Notes: a model not told the origin generated them from the letters alone. A DNA stretch of 64,000 nt from Symploca sp. SIO3C6 (GCA_010692425.1 JAAHHJ010000001.1:431126-495125); one strand, 5' to 3'; shown: positions 8,979-18,216, numbered from the stretch's first letter. A program made the numbers and translations.

Positions 8979-9710
8979 ATGAATTCCCAGAGCAAAAAAC
9001 TGGATAGTTCGAGATTAGTTGATTCACAACCCGCTCTGAATCCTTACGTATTCTCATTCAAAGTACCACCGGAAAAATTCTCATTGGCTGCTTTGAGTCA
9101 GTTCAATTTATGGCAAACAGCAGGGGAAATGGTGAGTAGTGGCAATAAGTGGCAGCTATCTCTAATTGCTATTGGTAGTGCCAGCAGTATTATCTATCCC
9201 CATGTGCCTTTAGTCGGTTTTGCTGCGGTAGCTGGTAACACTTTGACTCGCAAAAAAGCACTTATTACTGTTACAAGTATCTGGTTTGCCAATCAGCTTT
9301 ATGGTTTCACCATTCGCCAATATCCCCGTACTTTAGAGTCTTTGACTTGGGGGCTAGTAATGGGTTTGGGAACACTGCTGATTACTTGGCTAATTACCCT
9401 ACAACCAAAATTTAGCCGTCGTAGTTTTCGCGGTTATTTACTCTGGTTAGCGATCGCTGTTGTGGGTGGCTATGCCATTTATCAGGGCAGTATCGTCTTA
9501 ATTGCCCAGTTAATGGGCGGACATGGATTTAGTTTCACAATTTTGTGGCAAATTTTCCTAAAAGATACTGTCTGGGCTGTTGTCTTATCAGCAATTCACT
9601 CTAGTCTTGTCTGGCTGGTAATACAGACTATACCAAACTACTCTCATCCTTCTTTTCCACCCACTTACTACTCAGGCTATCATCCCCCTGGTTGTGGAAG
9701 ACAAGGTTAA
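8979..9710 (+). CDS. multi-pass membrane protein of unknown function
   Basis: This 243-residue protein has about five or six hydrophobic segments (around residues 60-85, 100-115, 122-140, 150-180 and 198-215). It has a 40-residue soluble N-terminus and a Pro/Tyr/Gly-rich C-terminal tail (FPPTYYSGYHPPGCG). AAAAGGA precedes the ATG. It is the first intact gene after the cobalamin riboswitch, so cobalamin- or cobalt-linked control is possible, but the 540-bp gap makes this uncertain. No family motif is recognised. It lies about 170 bp upstream of the quinone methyltransferase. Confidence 0.65.
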   Translation: MNSQSKKLDSSRLVDSQPALNPYVFSFKVPPEKFSLAALSQFNLWQTAGEMVSSGNKWQLSLIAIGSASSIIYPHVPLVGFAAVAGNTLTRKKALITVTSIWFANQLYGFTIRQYPRTLESLTWGLVMGLGTLLITWLITLQPKFSRRSFRGYLLWLAIAVVGGYAIYQGSIVLIAQLMGGHGFSFTILWQIFLKDTVWAVVLSAIHSSLVWLVIQTIPNYSHPSFPPTYYSGYHPPGCGRQG

Positions 9711-9752
9711 TACCCTTTCAGCCAACAGCCTGGGATTTTGACCGAGAGGGAT

Positions 9753-9769
9753 GCCGAGGAAACCTCGGC
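9753..9769. other. strong hairpin in the leader of the quinone methyltransferase gene
   Basis: GCCGAGG-AAA-CCTCGGC is a perfect 7-bp stem with a 3-nt loop. It is followed by a second small CGG-AAA-CCG hairpin and several TCGA-rich inverted pieces up to 9860. No T run follows, so it is not a normal terminator. It may be a repeat remnant or a structured leader. Confidence 0.4.
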
Positions 9770-9881
9770 TTATCCGCCCTCGACAGTTGCTTATCGACGG
9801 AAACCGCCGAGTCCGCACTGTCTCGCAATCGAGGTGTTGATAACTCGATTTTACAGCAACAAATATTACGGTTTGATTTCA

Positions 9882-10868
9882 ATGTACATATATTACGCCT
9901 TGGGATTTCTGGTTTTACTATTAGTGGTTGGCATCGCGCTTTATCTAATCACTGCCCGCAGTTATGAATCGTCTGATACGGTAGCCAATTCCTATGATGA
10001 ATGGACTCAAGACGGTATTTTAGAATTTTACTGGGGCGAACATATCCACTTAGGGCATTATGGTTCACCACCGCAGCGTAAAGATTTTTTGCAAGCTAAA
10101 GCTGACTTCGTTCACGAAATGGTCAAGTGGGGAGGTTTAGATAAATTACCTCCCAAGACAACTGTTTTAGATGTCGGTTGTGGAATCGGTGGCAGCAGCC
10201 GTATCTTAGCCAAAGAATACGAGTTTGAAGTTATGGGCGTTACTATTAGCCCCAAACAAGTACAACGGGCAACAGAATTAACCCCTGAAGGAGTTACGGC
10301 TAAATTTCAGGTAGATGATGCTTTGGCACTATCTTTTCCAGACAATAGTTTCGATGTGGTTTGGTCGATTGAAGCTGGACCCCATATGCCAGATAAAGCT
10401 AAATATGCTTCAGAAATGATGCGAGTATTAAAACCTGGAGGTATTTTAGTCGTAGCAGACTGGAATCAGCGCGATGACCGCGCCTTACCCCTGAATTTCT
10501 GGGAAAAACCCTTAATGCGTCAACTTCTAGACCAGTGGTCGCATCCAGCTTTTTCTAGTATCGAAGGCTTTTCCGAACTTATAGCAGAGACGGGATTAGT
10601 GGCAGGAGAAGTAGTAACAGCAGATTGGACACAAGAAACCCTCCCTTCTTGGCTTGATTCGATTTGGCAAGGAATAGTTCGACCTCAAGGATTGATCGAG
10701 TTTGGCTTCTCAGGATTTATCAAATCATTGAGAGAAGTACCCACTATGTTGTTAATGCGGATCGGGTTTAGTACTGGACTTTGCCGATTTGGAATGTTTC
10801 GCGCCCTTAAGTCTGATTCTGTAGCACAGTCTAGGGAAACTGCTCGCTCTCAAGTAGTTAAAGCTTAA
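9882..10868 (+). CDS. MPBQ/MSBQ methyltransferase (plastoquinone/tocopherol pathway)
   Basis: This SAM-dependent methyltransferase closely follows the cyanobacterial protein typified by Synechocystis Sll0418. It methylates 2-methyl-6-phytyl- or solanesyl-benzoquinol on the way to tocopherol and plastoquinone. An N-terminal membrane anchor (ALGFLVLLLVVGIALYLI) is followed by SSDTVANSYDEWTQDGILE, the SAM motif VLDVGCGIGGSS, and the conserved GGILVVADWNQRDDR. The start was placed at ATG 9882 rather than at an in-frame ATG at 9738, because homologues begin just before the anchor and the upstream 48 codons are unlike protein. The resulting 328 residues fit the family. The next gene, a UbiH-type hydroxylase 29 bp downstream, likely shares its transcript. 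Confidence 0.9.
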   Translation: MYIYYALGFLVLLLVVGIALYLITARSYESSDTVANSYDEWTQDGILEFYWGEHIHLGHYGSPPQRKDFLQAKADFVHEMVKWGGLDKLPPKTTVLDVGCGIGGSSRILAKEYEFEVMGVTISPKQVQRATELTPEGVTAKFQVDDALALSFPDNSFDVVWSIEAGPHMPDKAKYASEMMRVLKPGGILVVADWNQRDDRALPLNFWEKPLMRQLLDQWSHPAFSSIEGFSELIAETGLVAGEVVTADWTQETLPSWLDSIWQGIVRPQGLIEFGFSGFIKSLREVPTMLLMRIGFSTGLCRFGMFRALKSDSVAQSRETARSQVVKA

Positions 10869-10897
10869 ATATTTTTGATTCAACTAACTCCGCTTTT

Positions 10898-12109
10898 ATG
10901 GTTACTAATTTTGATTGTGATGTGGCTATTGTCGGAGGGGGAATTGTGGGTGCAACTCTAGCTGCTGCCCTCAAAAACTCTGGATTAAGTGCGATTGTCA
11001 TTGAAGCTAATCCTTTAGAAGTAGCAGCATCTAGGGAGCAAACTTATACTCTTTCTCCTCTTTCTGGACGAATTTTTCAGGAAATTGGTATTTGGTCAGA
11101 AATTATTGCCGATCTTGGCAAGTATCGCCAGATTTATCTTTCTGATGCCGACGATCCTCAAATAGTTAAATTTAAAACCGTCGATTTGGGAACGGAATTT
11201 CTGGGTTATGTAGCCGAACACAAAACTATTTTGCAGTCTTTGCAAAAGTACATTGATCGATGTGCTAATGTGAACTGGTTATGTCCCGCTAAAACCTGTG
11301 GAGTTACCTACGAAGCTGAAGGTGCAGTAGTCGAGGTAGAAATAGACGGTCATAAACAGCAATTAAGGACGAAACTGGTCATCGGTGCTGATGGAGCGCA
11401 ATCGCGCCTTCGTCACTGGGCAGGAATTAAAACTACAGGCTGGAAATATTGGCAGTCATGTGTCACCTTTACTGTTACCCATAAAGCTCCCCGTAATGAT
11501 ATCGCCTTCGAGCGATTTTGGGCTAATGGTCCAATGGGGGTATTACCCTTACCTGGAAATCGCTGTAGTATTGTTTGGAGTGCTCCTCATTCGGAGGCTC
11601 AAGCAATTCAGAAGCTAGAGGAAACAGAGTTTTTAACTCAACTGGAATACTATACTGGAGGCTTCTTAGGCAAGCTCAAGTTAGAGAGCGATCGCGCTAT
11701 TTTCCCCGTGCAATTATTTCAGTGTCGGCATTATGTAAAGCCTCGACTAGCATTAATTGGAGACGCTGCACACCGTTGTCATCCTGTGGGGGGACAAGGA
11801 CTCAATCTAGGAATTAGAGATGCTGCTGCATTGGCACAAGTTCTATCAGAAGCCCATCAGCGAGGAGAAGATATCGGCGAGGTTAAAGTTCTCAAACGTT
11901 ATGAACGCTGGCGTAAAATCGAAAACCTGACCGTACTGGGGTTTACAGATTTCCTCGATCGCATCTTCTCGAATAATTGGCTACCAGCACTAATTCTCCG
12001 TCGTCTGGGACTTTGGCTACTCATAAATCTACCACCATTTAAGATTTTTGCTCTCAAATTGATGACTGGTTTTCTTGGTCGCATCCCTCAATTAGGGAGT
12101 GTGAACTAA
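10898..12109 (+). CDS. UbiH/COQ6-family FAD-dependent hydroxylase
   Basis: This 403-residue flavoprotein monooxygenase has the N-terminal FAD-binding motif CDVAIVGGGIVGATLAAAL. It also has the DG motif VIGADGAQSRLR (around residue 160) and the second FAD motif RLALIGDAAHRCHPVGGQGL (around 285), all typical of UbiH/UbiF/VisC/COQ6 enzymes that hydroxylate quinone precursors. In cyanobacteria, which make plastoquinone rather than ubiquinone, a role in plastoquinone ring hydroxylation is the reasonable inference. Its position just behind the MPBQ/MSBQ methyltransferase supports it. A C-terminal hydrophobic segment suggests membrane association. Confidence 0.85.
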   Translation: MVTNFDCDVAIVGGGIVGATLAAALKNSGLSAIVIEANPLEVAASREQTYTLSPLSGRIFQEIGIWSEIIADLGKYRQIYLSDADDPQIVKFKTVDLGTEFLGYVAEHKTILQSLQKYIDRCANVNWLCPAKTCGVTYEAEGAVVEVEIDGHKQQLRTKLVIGADGAQSRLRHWAGIKTTGWKYWQSCVTFTVTHKAPRNDIAFERFWANGPMGVLPLPGNRCSIVWSAPHSEAQAIQKLEETEFLTQLEYYTGGFLGKLKLESDRAIFPVQLFQCRHYVKPRLALIGDAAHRCHPVGGQGLNLGIRDAAALAQVLSEAHQRGEDIGEVKVLKRYERWRKIENLTVLGFTDFLDRIFSNNWLPALILRRLGLWLLINLPPFKIFALKLMTGFLGRIPQLGSVN

Positions 12110-12180
12110 ATATCAACATGGCGATTGGGTATGGGTCGGAAGCCTCCGCACCCCTCGCCATCAATTTTACTGTAATTGAG

Positions 12181-12380
12181 CCACTCCCACGAATTGAATT
12201 CGTGGGATTCAGGCATCAAGCAGAGATTGCAGGCACAGCCTGTCTAACATCTCCTACGCCTAGGGTTGAACTCCCAACCCTTTTAATAATGATAGTATGT
12301 CTACAATCGAGGATCAACCAAACAGCTAACGCGGCTTGAAAGCCTTAACGCTACATCCCACGCTTAAAAGACGTGGGCTT
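12181..12380 (+). mobile_element. IS200/IS605-type hairpin remnant
   Basis: Three hairpins without a coding frame are seen: a 10-1-10 perfect palindrome CCCACGAATT-G-AATTCGTGGG (12186-12206), GGGTTG-aact-CCCAACCC (about 12263-12280), and CCCACG...CGTGGG (12357-12377). Such end hairpins around non-coding guide-RNA-like sequence are typical of IS200/IS605 (tnpB) elements and the palindrome-associated elements derived from them. The transposase and tnpB are absent. It sits between the hydroxylase gene and the metE remnant. Confidence 0.5.
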
Positions 12381-12450
12381 TGCTTACTTCTTTGTAAAAA
12401 CAGCATTCTTATTTACAGGTTTACCCAACATTCTCACTTAATTACTAACA

Positions 12451-12687
12451 ATGAATATTTCCACAGCAACATTAGGTTATCCTCGTCAAGTAGGACCTGG
12501 TATTTATGATGTCCACTCTCCAGCCATTCCTACTGCGGAGTCGTTAACCGAAGGTTTGTGTAAATGCTATCAACATCTTCCCACAGAACAAATTTGGGTC
12601 AATCCCGACTGCGGTTTAAAAACTCGCCCTTGGTCAGAAACGATTCCTGCAACTCGTAATATGGTCAAAGCTGCGATCGCTTTCTGA
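12451..12687 (+). pseudogene. metE: internally deleted metE (cobalamin-independent methionine synthase)
   Basis: The 78-residue frame begins [12 protein letters not shown], which matches the very start of MetE. It jumps directly to [15 protein letters not shown] and [13 protein letters not shown], the C-terminal zinc/homocysteine-site region of the approximately 760-residue enzyme. About 670 central residues are missing, presumably by deletion between short TATCC-like homologies shared by the two GYPR/YPxx segments. The remaining C-terminus is also cut: after NMVKAA it runs into a HIP1 octamer and out of frame. MetE catalyses the last step of methionine synthesis without B12, so this cell probably relies on another methionine synthase, if the loss is real. 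Confidence 0.8.
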
Positions 12688-13024
12688 GAATCAAAACCAA
12701 AAACACGGACTCTCAGGAGGACAACACCTAATTCAAGAATTAGAAAAAGGTTTAGAAAAATATGAATGGCGCGATCTCGTTACTATCAAACCTGTATCCT
12801 GTATGGCTGCTTGTCGTCGTTCCTGTGCTGTAACTCTAGCTGCTAATGATAAGCTGACCTTTATTCTTAACCAACTTGCACCTGTTGAGTCGGCAACCGA
12901 ACTATTAGAATTTATCGAACAATACGTTACTACACCCAATGGGAAAGTTCCTTACCGAGAGCGTTCTCGAACTATTCAGCAAGCTACCGCGTTTATCTTA
13001 CCTCCTCTAGCAAGTTCATCATAA
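12671..13024 (+). pseudogene. DUF1636 metal-binding protein, 5'-truncated
   Basis: An open frame with no start of its own reads ENQNQKHGLSGGQHLIQEL, then the Cys-rich signature SCMAACRRSCAVTLAA and the LAPVESATELLEF tail. This is the layout of DUF1636 (COG5469) proteins, which are often found in cobalamin- or metal-related loci. The N-terminal Cys motif is missing: upstream sequence belongs to the metE remnant, and the switch point coincides with the HIP1 octamer at 12673-12680. An internal ATG at 12803 could start a 73-residue fragment. It is considered non-functional. Confidence 0.65.
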
Positions 13025-13455
13025 ATTATGGGCATGGTTATAGTACATTGGCTTGGATACCTGAAGAGAAGGGAAGTTGGGCGTTACCCCTACGCCACAA
13101 AAGAATTACTTCCTTGGAAACACCCATTAGCAAAGCAGCTTTTCAATTCAAATATTCTCTAAAGAGAGTAATAAAAGAAAGCTATCGCATTTATAAATAG
13201 ATCATAAGATCTAATGCTGATTTTTCCTGGCAATAAAAAATATTCCTATCTCTTTTCTGCTGTTCCTTTCTCACAGTTAAGAGTTACCTTTTCCCAGCAA
13301 GCCTAATTTCACATTTCATTTGAAAAAGCTATATTAATTAGCCTTTAATCCTATCTTTGTAGGTTAATAATAACATCCACTGTAATCTTTGAGGTGCGCT
13401 TTCTACTATCTAGGAAACGCACCTCGATTGCATGGAGAAACTATTACCAAGTCCA
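13025..13455. other. gene-free interval with one hairpin
   Basis: No convincing gene is seen. GAGGTGCG (13391-13398) pairs with CGCACCTC (13418-13425) and extends through TTTC/GGAAA. This stable hairpin lies 31 bp past the end of the leftward secreted-protein gene and may stop its transcription. It lacks a T run. Confidence 0.5.
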
Positions 13456-13839
13456 CTAATCTCCCAAATCCAGCTGAAATTTCACTCTCTCCGAATCACC
13501 ACGATCGCCGGAATTGGGAAACAACTCTAAAGGATCGCCAGAATTAAGCGTATCCCCAATAACTAGTTCTATTTTTTCATTTAGTAGAAAACTAGAGTCA
13601 GATTGTTCGCCAACTGCCTGTGTACCTTCTGAATTATTCTGTGTAGTTAACGACGTTTCAGAGAAAAAAGTTAGAGAATCTTTTATAGTGCGACCTTCAA
13701 CAGTACGAAGAGATTCGCCAGACAGGGTAACAGAACCATCTTCTGAAGGAGAAGGGACAGTTGATTGACTATGAGCAATCGATGCCGATCCTGCAAACAA
13801 TGCTCCAACTCCTAACAGAGCTATTATGTTACGTATCAT
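13456..13839 (-). CDS. secreted hypothetical protein
   Basis: This 127-residue protein has a clear Sec signal peptide (MIRNIIALLGVGALFAGSASIAHSQ, with a likely cut after AHS). An acidic, Ser/Thr-rich mature part has no Cys and ends in VKFQLDLGD. No domain is recognised. Its composition suggests a small extracytoplasmic protein. It is divergent from the MsrP gene with 264 bp between them. Confidence 0.6.
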   Translation of the reverse strand: MIRNIIALLGVGALFAGSASIAHSQSTVPSPSEDGSVTLSGESLRTVEGRTIKDSLTFFSETSLTTQNNSEGTQAVGEQSDSSFLLNEKIELVIGDTLNSGDPLELFPNSGDRGDSERVKFQLDLGD

Positions 13840-14103
13840 GATAGATTTTCCCCAGATTTTAAATTGTTAAAAACTCGATTTATCCTCTATCTCCTATGCT
13901 AGATCAAAATAAAAATTTGATCCTGAAGCTTAGCATATAGAGGGTTTCCATGCGGGTAAGTAGACTCTAATTTTCCGCTTGATAGTCGAGAAAGCCCACA
14001 ATCGCCTCCCGAAGATGATACAAAATGTAAAGGATGACCTTTCTGAGGTCAGGTTGTATCTCCGCTTACATAAACTATCAACTTCGGCAGCAATTTCTCT
14101 GTA

Positions 14104-15090
14104 ATGACAATTATCCGCGTTTCCCCATCTTGGAAGATACCAGAACAAGAGGCAACTTCAGAATCTAGCTATTACAACCGACGTCGCTTTTTAAAAACCT
14201 TAGTTGGTGCCAGTATCGGGGCTAGCATAATGCCCCTTACAGCTTGCCAAGCCGCCTCAGAACCAAATCGGGCATTGGCAGCATCCTTAGATACAACTAG
14301 TTTAAAACCAATTGCCACCAACCCAGCGTTTTCAAGCCTTGAGAGGCCTCTAACAGATGAGTTGCTAGCTGGACAGTACAATAACTTTTATGAGTTTGGT
14401 GGCACCAAGTCGATTTGGGCTAAGGCGCAGGCATTGCCAACAGACAACTGGAAGGTGGAAGTGACGGGCTTGGTAAAAAATCCCCGCACTTATGACTTGG
14501 ATTACCTCACAAAGAAATTTCCCTTAGAGGAACGCATTTATCGATTCCGCTGCGTCGAAGCTTGGTCAATGGCACTGCCATGGATTGGGTTTCCGATGAA
14601 GTTGTTGCTTGCCGATGCCGAACCCAGCTCTAAAGCAAAGTTTGTGCAATTTAGCTCATATTACAACCCTGAAATTACGAAAGGGCCAGGCCTGCATCTT
14701 GGTTCCCTACCTTGGCCCTACAAAGAAGGCTTGCGCCTTGAGGAAATGGCTAACGACTTAGCATTTTTTGCAGTCGGTATTTATGGTCACACCCTACCTA
14801 AGCAGCATGGTGCGCCAATTCGGGCAGTTTTGCCTTGGAAGTACGGTTTTAAGGGAGCAAAGTCAATTGTCAAAGTCGAATTTGTCGAGACTCAACCAGA
14901 TACCTTTTGGAACACCATTGATGCCTACGAATACGGTTTTGAAGCCAACGTTAATCCTAACAAGCCTCACCCTCGATGGTCACAAGCAACAGAAAAATTT
15001 ATTAGCAAAGGACCAAATTTATCATGGGAGAGGCGCCCAACCCTACCTTATAACGGTTATGGTGAATATGTGGCTAATTTATATATTTAG
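14104..15090 (+). CDS. msrP: MsrP/YedY-type molybdopterin methionine-sulfoxide reductase
   Basis: This 328-residue protein is the catalytic subunit that repairs oxidised methionines in periplasmic proteins. The Tat signal YNRRRFLKTLVGASIGASIM starts near residue 24. The Mo-ligand cysteine is Cys150 in RFRCVEAWSMALPWIG. KGPGLHLGSLPWPYKEGLRL, HGAPIRAVLPWKYGFKGAKS and the C-terminal GYGEYVANLY are all characteristic. The heme partner MsrQ is not encoded nearby, as is common for cyanobacteria. A residual IS200/IS605-like end follows five bases after the stop. Confidence 0.92.
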   Translation: MTIIRVSPSWKIPEQEATSESSYYNRRRFLKTLVGASIGASIMPLTACQAASEPNRALAASLDTTSLKPIATNPAFSSLERPLTDELLAGQYNNFYEFGGTKSIWAKAQALPTDNWKVEVTGLVKNPRTYDLDYLTKKFPLEERIYRFRCVEAWSMALPWIGFPMKLLLADAEPSSKAKFVQFSSYYNPEITKGPGLHLGSLPWPYKEGLRLEEMANDLAFFAVGIYGHTLPKQHGAPIRAVLPWKYGFKGAKSIVKVEFVETQPDTFWNTIDAYEYGFEANVNPNKPHPRWSQATEKFISKGPNLSWERRPTLPYNGYGEYVANLYI

Positions 15091-15094
15091 CTAT

Positions 15095-15250
15095 TGACAT
15101 ACTCCCCGCGAGTAGAGTGATGGGGATTGTTTACGCTTCATTGACGGACGCTACCGAGGCAGTCTTACTCTGTCTCGACGTACATTTAGAGTCGTGGCAA
15201 TGCCCTATCCCGACTTTTTTTATCCCACCTAGCGAATTTATCAAGTTGTT
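15095..15250 (-). mobile_element. IS200/IS605 (tnpB) right-end remnant
   Basis: Read on the minus strand, the segment ends with CCCCATCACTCTACTCGCGG followed by GGAGTATGTCAA. This is the terminal hairpin and end typical of IS605 OrfB elements. It is preceded by GTACGTCGAGACAG and GCGTCCGTCAATGAAGC, resembling the 3' non-coding (omegaRNA-like) part of tnpB elements. No TnpB frame remains beside it. The assignment is by resemblance only. Confidence 0.5.
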
Positions 15251-15430
15251 GAAGCCGTCTACCTTCCTGCTGGCTAGTTACACCAAGTAGTTTCTTGAGT
15301 AAATCATAAGTAATCTTAATGAACAGCTGGCTCACTTGTCAAAAAGTTCTCCAGGGAAAAAGTATCGCAGAATACAAATTTCTTGGCGATCGCTCCTGAA
15401 ACGAAACTTTTCGATCTACTGACATTATAA

Positions 15431-17371
15431 TTATTCCACAGTCACCGACTTTGCCAAATTTCTCGGCTGATCTACATCCAAGCCACGCCTAGCAGCAATG
15501 TGATAAGCTAAAAGCTGTAAAGGAATTACAGCCAGAATTGGTGAGAGTAACTCTTCAACTGCTGGCACACTTAGTAAATCATCAAAAGTGTGTGTTGCCT
15601 CTTGTTCATTCATCGGCGTCACCCCGATTAAACGGGCATCCCGTGCTTTTGCCTCCTGAGCATTAGATAGAACCTTCTCATACACACTACCAGGCATAGC
15701 GATCGCCACCACTGGCACCTTAGCATCAAGCAAAGCAATTGGGCCGTGTTTCATTTCCCCTGCTGGGTAGCCTTCGGCGTGAATATAGCTAATTTCCTTA
15801 AGTTTAAGCGCTCCTTCCAAGGCAATGGGAAAATTAATTCCACGTCCTAAAAAGATAAAATCTTGGGTTTCCTCAAACTGATGGGCTAATTGTTCAACCT
15901 GCTGCTGTTGACTCTCTAGGATCATTTCAATTTGGGCTGGCAACTGTCGCAAGCCCAGCAAAATTTCCTTAAGGCGCGATATTGGTAAAGCTTGACGCCG
16001 AAAGGCTAAATCTAGAGCCAAGCAGTAAAACACTACCAGTTGAGAAACAAAAGTTTTGGTAGCAGCAACCCCAACTTCAATACCCGCATGGGTATGAATA
16101 ATATTAGGCACTAGCTGAGTAAGGGAGCTTTCTAGTTGATTGGTAATTCCCAATAGTCGTGGCTGATATTGAGATTCCAAAGGTGTGCGGCGCTGTCTTT
16201 CCATATCCAGTGCTGCCAAAGTATCAGCAGTTTCCCCAGACTGAGTAACACCAATTGTCAAAGTATGAGTTGTCAGTGGCGGTGGGGCATAGCGAAACTC
16301 AGAAGCATATTGTACCGTTGTCGGAATACCTGCTAACTGCTCCAAGAGGTATTTGCCCACTAAACTAGCGTGCCAACTAGTACCACAGGCAAGAATTTGA
16401 ATCTGTTCCAAATTCTGGCACAGTGACTCGGAAATGCCCAATTGAACCGGCGATGGGGAATTAAGAAAATCTCTGCCTATTTCCCTCTCCTCGAAAGCAT
16501 TTGCCTCATTAACTAGCCAATCATTGTGGAGATAAGCTTCTAAACAAGTTCTAACTACCCCTGGTTGCTCGTAAATTTCCTTGAGCATGAAGTGTCGGAA
16601 TTCATGCTTTTCTACCAGCATCGGATTAATGCTGAGAGTGCGAGGGTATTTGTTGAGGCGATTTCCCTCAAAGTTGTAAACTTCCGCACCCATTGGTGTC
16701 AACCGTCCCATTTCCCCATTCTCCAGTGTCAAAACTGCACTGGTATGAGGTATCAGCGCTGGTGTATCAGAAGCACATAAAAATTCCCCTTGACCAAAGC
16801 CAATAGTTAAAGGAGCTTGTTGCCGCGCTACAATTAACTCATCGGGATAGTCAGCACAAACTACCGCGATCGCAAACGCTCCTTCTAACTGCTTGAGGGT
16901 TTGCCTAACTGCTTCTAAAAAAGGGCCTGGGTATTGGTAATCAAGAGTAGGAGTTTGGCTCAAAAACTCAGCCACTAGGTGGGGAATAACTTCAGTATCA
17001 GTATCAGAGCGAAATTCATGCCCCCGGTGCTGTAACTGTTGACGCAACTCACGGTAGTTTTCAATAATCCCATTCTGAACCACTGCCACACGCCCGGCGG
17101 TATCCATCTGTGGATGGGCATTGTATTCTTCTGGTTTACCATGAGTTGCCCAACGGGTGTGCCCGATACCAGTTCTAGCTATATTGTCAGTAAGTTCAAG
17201 TTTTTCACGCAAATTGTAAAGTTTGCCCTTAGCGCGAACACATTGGATTTTTCCTTCAGCAACTGTGGCAATCCCCGCAGAATCATAACCGCGATACTCC
17301 AGTTTCTCTAAGCCTGCCATCAAAACTTCTTGAGCAACTTGGGTACCGATATAGCCGACAATTCCACACAT
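15431..17371 (-). CDS. glmS: glutamine--fructose-6-phosphate aminotransferase
   Basis: This enzyme makes glucosamine-6-phosphate, the entry step to UDP-GlcNAc, peptidoglycan and lipopolysaccharide. The 646-residue protein has the N-terminal glutaminase domain with nucleophile Cys2 (MCGIVGYIG), RTGIGHTRWATHG, and the QNGIIENY loop. Two SIS domains follow (QILACGTSWHASLVG and QDFIFLGRGINFPIALEGAL), then EMKHGPIALLD and the conserved C-terminus LAKSVTVE. It lies downstream of psaC on the same strand, an order seen in many cyanobacteria, but 226 bp with repeats separate the two. Confidence 0.97.
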   Translation of the reverse strand: MCGIVGYIGTQVAQEVLMAGLEKLEYRGYDSAGIATVAEGKIQCVRAKGKLYNLREKLELTDNIARTGIGHTRWATHGKPEEYNAHPQMDTAGRVAVVQNGIIENYRELRQQLQHRGHEFRSDTDTEVIPHLVAEFLSQTPTLDYQYPGPFLEAVRQTLKQLEGAFAIAVVCADYPDELIVARQQAPLTIGFGQGEFLCASDTPALIPHTSAVLTLENGEMGRLTPMGAEVYNFEGNRLNKYPRTLSINPMLVEKHEFRHFMLKEIYEQPGVVRTCLEAYLHNDWLVNEANAFEEREIGRDFLNSPSPVQLGISESLCQNLEQIQILACGTSWHASLVGKYLLEQLAGIPTTVQYASEFRYAPPPLTTHTLTIGVTQSGETADTLAALDMERQRRTPLESQYQPRLLGITNQLESSLTQLVPNIIHTHAGIEVGVAATKTFVSQLVVFYCLALDLAFRRQALPISRLKEILLGLRQLPAQIEMILESQQQQVEQLAHQFEETQDFIFLGRGINFPIALEGALKLKEISYIHAEGYPAGEMKHGPIALLDAKVPVVAIAMPGSVYEKVLSNAQEAKARDARLIGVTPMNEQEATHTFDDLLSVPAVEELLSPILAVIPLQLLAYHIAARRGLDVDQPRNLAKSVTVE

Positions 17372-17513
17372 TTGACGCTCAACTCCTACCGCTTACACTA
17401 GAATGCCATCTCCTTTTGGTACAAGCTAATTGGCAATCAGGAGAACGTCAAGAATATATGGCTCATGGCTCATGGTTTTTACTGTCAAACCCTTATTTTG
17501 CAACAACCAGCTA

Positions 17514-17538
17514 CCCTCTCCCTTGCGTTGGGAGAGGG
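17514..17538. repeat. CCCTCTCC palindromic repeat
   Basis: CCCTCTCCC-ttgcgtt-GGGAGAGGG is a perfect 9-bp hairpin followed by ATTGGGGGTGAGAG. It is a very common bacterial REP-like intergenic sequence. Between psaC and glmS it could act as a transcription or mRNA-stability boundary. Confidence 0.6.
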
Positions 17539-17597
17539 ATTGGGGGTGAGAGCTACAAGTGTATCACATCGAGTCTGAAGCCTCTGTAAAAACGTTA

Positions 17598-17879
<282 letters not shown>

Positions 17880-18090
17880 TTAAAACTCTTGGTCAAGGGC
17901 TAGTTTACCGCAGGGCTTTAATCCCTTCTTGCAAAAGGCTACATAACTTCAAACTCTGTAATAGATGAACTCTGCTATGAGGGCGTTGATTGCCAGAAAT
18001 CATCAACCTTGAACTATAAACCATTTTGGCGCAGCATGGGCGTAGCTAGTACCCATGGACTTTATAGGAAACGCTAAGTAGTCGGACATA

Positions 18091-18216
18091 ATTAAAGACA
18101 CGGAGACGCAGAGACGCGGAGACACCGAGACTTTCAAAGGATGGAGATTTGACCCCAACCAATTTTATGCACCGCAAGTGACGGTGGGGTATTTGACCCA
18201 TATTAATTTCGATAAA
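18091..18216 (+). repeat. dispersed 125-bp repeat, copy 2
   Basis: This is the same element as 4204-4328, in the same orientation. It has ATTAAAGACACGG, a GAGACGC-rich left part, then the shared core from GATTTGACCCCAACCAAT to TTTCGATAAA. It occupies the middle of the 675-bp gap between psaC and the subtilase gene. The rest of that gap holds a short CACACCC tandem tract near 18266-18295 and nothing coding. Confidence 0.75.

Noticed and set aside
9692..9967. 91-codon plus-strand frame overlapping the methyltransferase start
   Set aside because: Out of frame with the real gene, contains no known motif, and runs over the structured leader.
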